DNA of 13,856 nucleotides from assembly GCA_041666965.1 (NCBI GenBank), contig JBAYFX010000021.1:1-13856 (forward strand). Reading direction: 5' to 3'. The notes under the pieces were generated by a model. The model ran no database searches and was not told where the DNA came from. It was given only the letters and a program-made list of their open reading frames with translations. The DNA is from JBAYFX01 sp041666965. GTDB lineage: Bacteria; Patescibacteriota; Microgenomatia; UBA12405. A program made the position numbers and the translations under genes. Shown piece after piece: positions 1 through 5,172 of the stretch; the first letter of the stretch is position 1; every line of letters starts with the position of its first letter.

Positions 1-651
1 CAACCGGGCTTAACAACAATTGGCCGCTTGACTTGCGGTAATGAGTTTCTTCGTAAACCAGGGCTTGTTTTTGCTACCGGGATACCTGAAGGCCCAGGAA
101 AACTAAGTGATAAATATACTTTGAGTATTGGATCCAATGAAGCCCAGTTTGCCCTAGGTTGGCCATTTCTAAGTATAATGAATAACCGTACAAATGAATT
201 TAATGACCTTTTAAGCGGATTGGAGTCATCGGGAAAGAAGATAGATTTAGTACTTTATTCTATGGGTGCACAAATGCTTGGAGCCTTAAAAGATCACGCG
301 AGGGCTCTAAAAAGTTTAACAATAGTTAATCCGGGTATGGGAAAAGGAGGTTTTGCTAATAATGGAATCGCCAAAGCGTTTGGTGGGGCAGCTAGCTGGG
401 TTTTTAACTTAACTTCTGTGGAGAATTTTAGAGAACAAGCAGACGTTGTGTTGGATCAACTTAACCGAGCAGACGTACCTGTAAATGTATTTATTGCTCA
501 GCAAGACGAACTACTTAATCATAAATTAGCAATGGAAGTTTTTGGAGAGAGGGAGGGAGTAACGGTAATACCATTTGAGGGAGGGCACGAAATTACAGAA
601 GCGACTCTGAGAGAAAAGATTGAAGAGACAAGAACTAGTACCGTAATATAA
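1..651 (+). CDS. Alpha/beta hydrolase fold protein (5' end outside window)
   Basis: The frame is open from the first base, so the true start lies upstream; a TTG at 28 is possible but has no support. The visible 216 codons read as the core and C-terminal half of an alpha/beta hydrolase. Numbered from the TTG, the nucleophile elbow is LYSMG with Ser78 after a hydrophobic strand (KIDLVLYSMG), the likely acid is Asp160 in AQQDE, and the likely base is His187 in EGGHE. The order and spacing of Ser, Asp and His fit the fold. The substrate cannot be told: esterases, lipases and peptidases share these motifs. I see no signal peptide or membrane segment in the visible part. It lies 21 bases before the next plus-strand gene, which appears to have its own -10 element. 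The fold is fairly certain, the specific activity is not. Confidence 0.7.
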   Translation, partial: QPGLTTIGRLTCGNEFLRKPGLVFATGIPEGPGKLSDKYTLSIGSNEAQFALGWPFLSIMNNRTNEFNDLLSGLESSGKKIDLVLYSMGAQMLGALKDHARALKSLTIVNPGMGKGGFANNGIAKAFGGAASWVFNLTSVENFREQADVVLDQLNRADVPVNVFIAQQDELLNHKLAMEVFGEREGVTVIPFEGGHEITEATLREKIEETRTSTVI

Positions 652-661
652 TGTTTAGTAA

Positions 662-667
662 TATAAT
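662..667 (+). promoter_or_regulatory. -10 element TATAAT before the gene at 673
   Basis: This is a perfect TATAAT ending 5 bases before the ATG at 673. Transcription would begin at or next to the start codon, giving a leaderless mRNA. No convincing -35 hexamer lies 16-18 bases upstream, and the local DNA is A/T-rich, so chance is possible. Confidence 0.45.
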
Positions 668-672
668 TAACT

Positions 673-1068
673 ATGAACAATAAAGCATGGATGATAATTT
701 TTGGACTTGTGGCAGTAATTGCGGTTTTAGGAATGGTAATTAGCTACCAGACCGGAGCCGAGAAACAAAATAAAGTAAAAGATTTAACACCAGTGGTGAC
801 GAATACCCCAGAAGAGACAATTATGGAAACGGTTACACCTCAACCTACAGTCGAAGTAACTCTTGCTCCCACTATAGAACCAACAGCCACAACAGCCCCT
901 ACCACAACACAGACTCCGGCACCAACTGCAAAGCCAACTTTCAGTATTATTAACCCGCGATTAAAAGTGTCGCTTGTTCCCATAATTACCAATACTCCTA
1001 CTCCCCTGCCAAAGGTAACGCTGGGTGTGGAACTAAATAAATTGCCTTTAATTAAAATTAACCCTTAG
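673..1068 (+). CDS. Membrane-anchored Thr/Pro-rich surface protein
   Basis: I do not recognise a family. The 131-residue protein has one N-terminal hydrophobic segment at about residues 6-25 (WMIIFGLVAVIAVLGMVI) after a single Lys, so it is either a signal anchor or an uncleaved signal. After a short charged stretch (GAEKQNKVKD), residues 39-90 are very rich in Thr and Pro, with repeated TP, PT and AP steps and no Cys. The final 40 residues (from about SIINPRLKV) are more hydrophobic and could form a small beta-structured tail or a contact site. This is the layout of a cell-surface stalk or spacer, possibly O-glycosylated. The ATG is chosen because it gives an N-terminus ahead of the membrane segment and sits 5 bases after a TATAAT. 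Its stop overlaps the stop of the convergent gene by 11 bases. Confidence 0.72.
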   Translation: MNNKAWMIIFGLVAVIAVLGMVISYQTGAEKQNKVKDLTPVVTNTPEETIMETVTPQPTVEVTLAPTIEPTATTAPTTTQTPAPTAKPTFSIINPRLKVSLVPIITNTPTPLPKVTLGVELNKLPLIKINP

Positions 1069-1678
1069 ATGGGTTTCGCCTGCGTCGGCGTTTAATTAAG
1101 AGAAAGAATATTAGAGCAATAAGCAGTAGACTAAAAATCCAAGAATAAACGGGGGTTTTGGTGACATTTTGACCCAAAACTTTACCCTCTGACTTAGCAA
1201 GTGGGTTACAAGTGAAGGTAAATTCGATATTTAATTTGAGTGTTTTACCCTGAAACTGATTACCGGCAGTAAGCGGTAAGGAGGACAGAAATGAGTAGTC
1301 GACACTGGTGTTGGGAGGCAATGTTCCAAGTGATGGCGAGGGGTTAGACAAAAGGGACGAAAGAGGACCTTTAAAGACCCAGTTCTGGGGAGTACCTACC
1401 GAAATTATCAGTTCCCGAGCCAACTGGTCTGATTTAGACAAATTGGACGCAGATAAGCCCACAAGGCAACTTGTGACCGGGTCGAGATTGACCAAACTAA
1501 CTCGGGAGGGTGATGATTGAACATATCCCGGATAGATATTTGTTTCGGAAAATATTGGAGAAGAACCCGCGGTTGAACATAAGTTGTGGGAAGGTTCACA
1601 GGTAATGGTGAGAGGATTGGCGGCCAAGAGGGCTGGCGGTAAAGAAAAAAACATAATTAAAACCAGGAAAGTTTTCAC
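1058..1678 (-). CDS. Secreted beta-rich surface protein with C-terminal membrane anchor
   Basis: The start chosen is the GTG at 1678, which gives a textbook signal peptide (M-K-T-F then a hydrophobic run to PALLA, cleavage near residue 19). The frame is open further up to a TTG at 1699, which would add seven residues without a basic N-terminus. The mature part is Ser/Thr/Asn-rich, with four Cys in the body and a stretch reading FSETNIYPG, then VSLVNLDPVTSCLVGL. This resembles the strand pattern of TasA/camelysin-like and other surface beta-sandwich domains (a YPG turn followed by a V-x-L-x-N strand). Near the C-terminus come EGKVLGQ, a membrane segment at about residues 178-195, and five consecutive Arg, so the chain should be anchored with its bulk outside. 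There is no LPxTG motif. The family assignment is tentative. The stop overlaps the convergent surface-protein gene, and 5' ends diverge from the ABC exporter operon. Confidence 0.68.
   Translation of the reverse strand: MKTFLVLIMFFSLPPALLAANPLTITCEPSHNLCSTAGSSPIFSETNIYPGYVQSSPSRVSLVNLDPVTSCLVGLSASNLSKSDQLARELIISVGTPQNWVFKGPLSSLLSNPSPSLGTLPPNTSVDYSFLSSLPLTAGNQFQGKTLKLNIEFTFTCNPLAKSEGKVLGQNVTKTPVYSWIFSLLLIALIFFLLIKRRRRRNPSKG
1060..1097. terminator. Two small hairpins at a convergent gene junction
   Basis: AACCC (1060-1064) pairs with GGGTT (1071-1075) across a 6-base loop, and CGCC (1077-1080) pairs with GGCG (1087-1090) across a 6-base loop. The second is followed on the plus strand by TTTAATT; the first is followed on the minus strand by AATTTTAATT. 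Together they could end transcription in both directions, but the stems are only 4-5 bp and lie inside the coding ends of both genes. Confidence 0.35.
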
Positions 1679-1746
1679 AAGTAATAGATATGTTAACAAT
1701 ATGTATGAGTATTTACAGAGTTTAAAATATTAGTACGTGGGGGGTT

Positions 1747-1752
1747 TATAAT
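1747..1752 (+). promoter_or_regulatory. -10 element TATAAT before the ABC exporter operon
   Basis: A perfect TATAAT lies 8 bases before the GTG at 1761, within the divergent gap that starts at 1700. The expected transcript would have a leader of only a few bases. No good -35 is visible at the usual 17-base distance (the nearest AT-rich hexamer, TTTAAA at 1721, is 20 bases away). No Shine-Dalgarno lies between it and the GTG. Confidence 0.5.
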
Positions 1753-1760
1753 AAAGATCT

Positions 1761-2708
1761 GTGGCAAAAATAATTGAAGTAACTGATTTAATCAAACGAT
1801 ATAAGAAAGCGACAACCAATGCGGTTGACGGAGTTAGCTTCGAGGTGGAAGAAGGTGAGTTTTTTACAATGCTCGGACCTAACGGCGCCGGGAAAACAAC
1901 GACTATATCTGTACTAAATACCACATTGGATAAGACTAACGGAAGTGTTAAGGTGGGCGGGATGGAAATTGAGAAGAACCCGGCCGGTGTTAGAAAAATT
2001 ATTGGGGTGATTTTTCAAAATCCTTCACTAGATTTAAACTTAACCGCGGAAGAAAATGTTAGGTTTCATGTGTTTATGTACGGATTATTCCCCTACCGAA
2101 TAACTTACGGCCTAATGCCCCCTGATTATAAAAAGAAGGTTAAAGAGCTTTCGGAAATTTTGGGTATTGAGAAAGAAATACACCAGCCGGTAAAGACTTT
2201 TTCGGGAGGCATGAAGCGAAAACTGGAGATTGTTCGGGGGTTAATTCATCGGCCTAAACTGTTATTTTTAGACGAACCAACCACCGGCCTTGACCCGCAA
2301 TCCCGAAAAAACTTGTGGAGTTATTTAAAAACAGTCCGGAAAAATGAAAATCTAACTTTGTTTTTAACTACCCATTATTTAGAAGAAGCTGAAGAATCGG
2401 ACCGGATATGCATTATTGACGATGGGAAGATTGTCAGCTTGGGAACGCCATTGGATATTAAAAAAGATTTGATTGAGGAGTATTTGATATTGGACTCTGA
2501 TAACAGAAAGGTTTTAAAAGAAGAGCTGGATCAAAGTAAATTGAAATACGTTGAGGAGGGAGCAATTAAAGTATGGGTAAAAGAAAACCAAATTCAGGAT
2601 ATTATTAGGAACCTTAAAACAAAATTGACGTCTATTCAAATCCATACGCCAACATTGGAAGAGGCTTATTTAGAAATTATTGATAAGGAAAATGAGAAAA
2701 ACAATTAA
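1761..2708 (+). CDS. ABC-2 type exporter, ATP-binding subunit (DrrA/CcmA-like)
   Basis: This 315-residue protein hydrolyses ATP to power the permease encoded next. It has the full set of ABC ATPase motifs: Walker A GPNGAGKTT at residues 39-47, Q-loop near FQNPSLD (about 85-91), signature FSGGMKRK at 147-154, Walker B LLFLDEPTTGLD at 167-178, and the switch His205 in TTHYLEEAEESD. After the nucleotide-binding domain (to about residue 230) comes a C-terminal extension of about 85 residues, as in DrrA-type drug and polysaccharide exporters. The GTG start gives MAKIIEVTDLIKRY, the normal first strand of the fold, and sits 8 bases after a TATAAT. Residues 104-125 hold a slightly long insertion with the aromatic patch MYGLFPYRITYG. 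The gene overlaps the permease by 17 bases, so the two are very likely translated together. The cargo cannot be predicted. Confidence 0.93.
   Translation: MAKIIEVTDLIKRYKKATTNAVDGVSFEVEEGEFFTMLGPNGAGKTTTISVLNTTLDKTNGSVKVGGMEIEKNPAGVRKIIGVIFQNPSLDLNLTAEENVRFHVFMYGLFPYRITYGLMPPDYKKKVKELSEILGIEKEIHQPVKTFSGGMKRKLEIVRGLIHRPKLLFLDEPTTGLDPQSRKNLWSYLKTVRKNENLTLFLTTHYLEEAEESDRICIIDDGKIVSLGTPLDIKKDLIEEYLILDSDNRKVLKEELDQSKLKYVEEGAIKVWVKENQIQDIIRNLKTKLTSIQIHTPTLEEAYLEIIDKENEKNN
2685..2689 (+). promoter_or_regulatory. Shine-Dalgarno AAGGA for the permease
   Basis: AAGGA lies 2 bases before ATG 2692, inside the end of the ATPase gene. It is the closest thing to a classical ribosome binding site in the window, though the gap is short. 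It supports the ATG at 2692 over the upstream in-frame TTG at 2680, and suggests coupling to the upstream gene. Confidence 0.45.
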
Positions 2709-3474
2709 CGCTATTGCTGCTATTGCCATGAGGGACCTGATTAAACTTCTTCGGGACCGACCAAGATTGTTTATCTCCCTGATTTTTCCCCTATTATTTG
2801 TAGGTATTTTAGGAACCAGTTTAAACTCAAACTTATCGGCTGATGTGGGTTACAGTTTTTTGATTTTTGTATTTACCGGGGTAATTGGGCAAAACTTGTT
2901 TCAATCGACGGCCGCGGGAATTATTTCTTTGGTTGAGGATCGACAAAATGATTTTTCTCAGGCAATGTTTATTGCGCCGGTATCACGTCTGGCTATAATT
3001 TTGGGGAAAATACTAGGTGAATCGATGGTGGCAGTTGTTCAACTTTTAGGCATTGGGATTATGGGAATAGTTTTTCAAATTCCATTTAACGCAGGACAGC
3101 TGCTGGGGTTCTTACCGGCGATAATATTGGTATGTTTGGTGGGAGGATCTTTTGGACTTTTGGTGATGAGTAATCTGAGTAGCCAAAAACAGGTGAACCA
3201 GATATTTCCTCTATTGATATTCCCTCAATTTTTTTTAGCCGGAGTGTTTTCACCGATTAAAAACTTACCAATTTTTCTTTTAATACTATCCAGAATTTCA
3301 CCGATGACTTACGCAGTAGATTTAATTAGAAGCATCTATTATTGGGGAAAACCGGAATATGGTAAGGTGGTCCTGCATAACCCGAGTATTAACCTACTAG
3401 TATTGGGCATTATGTTTTTGATGATGTTTACCACCGGAACCTACATGTTTGTTAAAAATGAAAGAAATAGGTAG
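2692..3474 (+). CDS. ABC-2 type exporter, permease subunit
   Basis: The protein has 260 residues from the ATG at 2692. It begins with a cytoplasmic amphipathic stretch and the family hallmark RDLIKLLRDRPRLF, then about six membrane segments near residues 25-41, 54-75, 109-130, 138-160, 169-187 and 232-254. The stretch around residues 166-210 (QVNQIFPLLIFPQFFLAG, then FSPI, then SRISPMTYAVDLIR) is the typical ABC-2 permease signature. It should form a homodimer in the membrane with two copies of the ATPase encoded just upstream, whose gene it overlaps by 17 bases. An in-frame TTG at 2680 would add four residues and is less likely. The stop lies 13 bases from the end of the convergent histidine kinase; I see no terminator in that gap. 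Substrate unknown: members move drugs, polysaccharides or lipids. Confidence 0.9.
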   Translation: MRKTINAIAAIAMRDLIKLLRDRPRLFISLIFPLLFVGILGTSLNSNLSADVGYSFLIFVFTGVIGQNLFQSTAAGIISLVEDRQNDFSQAMFIAPVSRLAIILGKILGESMVAVVQLLGIGIMGIVFQIPFNAGQLLGFLPAIILVCLVGGSFGLLVMSNLSSQKQVNQIFPLLIFPQFFLAGVFSPIKNLPIFLLILSRISPMTYAVDLIRSIYYWGKPEYGKVVLHNPSINLLVLGIMFLMMFTTGTYMFVKNERNR

Positions 3475-3487
3475 CCTTATTAATACA

Positions 3488-4621
3488 TTAAGCAGGATTT
3501 TGAAGCGGCAAGGTAACGGTAAAAACCGAACCGTGATTTGGTTTGCTTTTAACGCTAATCTTGCCTTGATGACGCTTAACAATTTCTGATGATATATAGA
3601 GTCCCAGACCTAACCCGGATGTTTGCGAGGCCTTGACCCCCCGATAAAATCGTTTGAAAAGGTGATGGCGATGGATAGGGCTTATTCCAATACCACGATC
3701 TTTGATGGCAATAACTACCAACTCGGATTTTACCTTGGTTGTAATGTTTACAGGATACATATTTGGGGAAAATTTAATTGCGTTAACCACCAAATTGACA
3801 ATTACCTGGGAGAGCCGATGGGGGTCTCCATACAAGTTGGTATTATCCCCTAATTTCAAGTTGATTTGATTATGATGGTAAGCGTGGCGTAGATCATCAA
3901 CTACACTACTAACCATTTGATTAAAATCGAAATTTTCAAAATTATAGTCAAGTTTTCCGGCGGTGATTTTATTTGAATCAAGTAAATCGGTTACCAGTTT
4001 AATCAGACGTTCGACCTGACCATTGAGGTGGGACATAAGATGGGCTGACTGTAAATCACCTTTCTCAACAAATATTTGTTCAAGAACTTGAGTATAGTTT
4101 TTGATACTGGTTATGGGAGTTTTGAGCTCGTGGGAGGCGATGCTCAAAAACTCATCTTTCTTTTGGGACATTCGTTTTTGGTGGTGAATATCGGTGCAAG
4201 TTCCAAACCATTGAACGGTGTGGCCTTGCGAATCTTTGAGGGGGTAAGCCCGGGCTAAAAACCAGCGATACTTTCCACTGGAGGACTTGAGCCTGAACTC
4301 AGACTGATAGCCAAGATTTAATTTCAATGATTTAAGCCACTGCCTGTGGGCTTGAGAATAATCATCCGGATGAATGATAGAACTCCAGTTCCGGGCCAAG
4401 GTTTTGGTTGAACTTAAGCCGGTATAGTCAAAGAAACGGCAATTATAATACAGGGGTAATCCGTTGGGGCCGGTAGTCCACACCAACTGGGGCATGGAAT
4501 CAGCCATTTGTTGAAACGTCAGTGGAGAGATTTTTGAGATATGACCATTGGCTTTTTGTTTATAGCTTTTTGGTGACTTTGCGTCGATGGAATTTAGATT
4601 GAGACTCTGGACTGAAAACAT
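3488..4621 (-). CDS. PAS-domain sensor histidine kinase, 377 aa
   Basis: This soluble kinase has no membrane segment or signal peptide. After about 35 polar residues, a PAS_3-type domain spans about residues 36-148 (QLVWTT, then W79 and HPDD at 84-87, then FRLKSSSGKYRWF and TCTDIHHQK). HisKA follows with the H-box SIASHELKTP, acceptor His164. The HATPase_c domain has the N-box NLVVNAIKFS (Asn280), G1 DRGIGI (308-313), F-box LFKRFYR and G2 GLGLGLY (336-342). All residues needed for autophosphorylation appear present. It lies 194 bases downstream of the response regulator on the same strand and could form an alternative input to it. Its H-box DNA is identical over 44 bases to that of the larger kinase, so the two are paralogues. 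The ATG start has a weak TTAAAT (4627-4632, minus strand) 5 bases before it. The signal sensed is unknown. Confidence 0.93.
   Translation of the reverse strand: MFSVQSLNLNSIDAKSPKSYKQKANGHISKISPLTFQQMADSMPQLVWTTGPNGLPLYYNCRFFDYTGLSSTKTLARNWSSIIHPDDYSQAHRQWLKSLKLNLGYQSEFRLKSSSGKYRWFLARAYPLKDSQGHTVQWFGTCTDIHHQKRMSQKKDEFLSIASHELKTPITSIKNYTQVLEQIFVEKGDLQSAHLMSHLNGQVERLIKLVTDLLDSNKITAGKLDYNFENFDFNQMVSSVVDDLRHAYHHNQINLKLGDNTNLYGDPHRLSQVIVNLVVNAIKFSPNMYPVNITTKVKSELVVIAIKDRGIGISPIHRHHLFKRFYRGVKASQTSGLGLGLYISSEIVKRHQGKISVKSKPNHGSVFTVTLPLQNPA
4116..4159. repeat. 44-bp identical repeat, copy 1 (kinase H-box)
   Basis: This stretch is identical to 5805-5848 in the same orientation. It covers the codons for KDEFLSIASHELKTP around the acceptor histidine of the shorter kinase. 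The bases on both sides differ between the copies. Confidence 0.9.
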
Positions 4622-4815
4622 GACAAATTTAAGATAACAAGATTAATCAGACCACACAATTGTTTTTACTGTAAGAAATTTGTAATATTCAACTTTTAGA
4701 TTACACATGGTATGAGTAAGTGAGATTATTATTACTTTAATTTATATGTTGGTATAAGACATAATTATTCCCTGACATGATAGACCTGAGAGTAGAGTAT
4801 AAAAGTGACAAACAT
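4622..4815. other. A/T-rich intergenic region, probable promoter for the 377-aa kinase
   Basis: No ORF, RNA gene or clear hairpin was seen here. On the minus strand, TTGTGT and TATCTT stand 17 bases apart shortly upstream of ATG 4621, and TTAAAT lies 5 bases before it; both are weak matches to promoter elements. No terminator is visible after the response regulator, so readthrough into the second kinase is possible. Confidence 0.35.
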
Positions 4816-5172
4816 TTAAGTTAAGTGCTGACTGATTTTATTTTTAAGTTCCTGAATTTCAAACGGCTTACACAGGAAATCGTTAGCTCCACACTTGACG
4901 GCTACCCGCTCAGTTTCCCGGTTGGCTGAAACAATAATAATGGGAATATGGCCTAGGGTAGGATTTTTTTTAAGCAGGCGGGTAGCCTGTTGGCCAGATA
5001 ACCCGGGCATCCATAGATCTATAAGAATTAAGTCAGGTTGGTTTAAACGGACAAAAGCCAAAATATTGGTAGAGTCTTTTAAGGTAAAGACTTGGTAACC
5101 ACTTAATTCAAGAACTAAGGAAATTGAATCCAATATGCCTTCGTCATCATCACAGATTAGAATTTTTGTCAT
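4816..5172 (-). CDS. Single-domain response regulator (CheY/Spo0F-like receiver)
   Basis: The 118-residue protein is a receiver domain and nothing else. The acidic pocket is Asp8-Asp9-Asp10 (ICDDDEG), the phospho-acceptor is Asp52 in LILIDLWMPGLSG, the switch Ser82 sits in IIIVSANRE, and the conserved Lys102 sits in FLCKPFE. The alpha/beta repeat runs the full length of the domain and the protein ends at KISQHLT, so there is no DNA-binding or enzymatic output. Such proteins act by protein contact or as intermediates of a phosphorelay. The ATG lies inside the end of the 830-residue kinase gene (23-base overlap), which makes that kinase the obvious phospho-donor; no Shine-Dalgarno is visible, so translation is probably coupled. 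The 377-residue kinase encoded downstream is a second candidate partner. Confidence 0.93.
   Translation of the reverse strand: MTKILICDDDEGILDSISLVLELSGYQVFTLKDSTNILAFVRLNQPDLILIDLWMPGLSGQQATRLLKKNPTLGHIPIIIVSANRETERVAVKCGANDFLCKPFEIQELKNKISQHLT

Noticed and set aside
1308..1599. ORFs of 63 and 70 codons on both strands inside the secreted surface gene
   Set aside because: They lie in other frames of a gene with a clear signal peptide and membrane anchor and show no protein-like features of their own.
3623..4258. Two plus-strand ORFs of 76 and 60 codons within the 377-aa kinase
   Set aside because: They are antisense to a kinase with all motifs present; their products resemble nothing.
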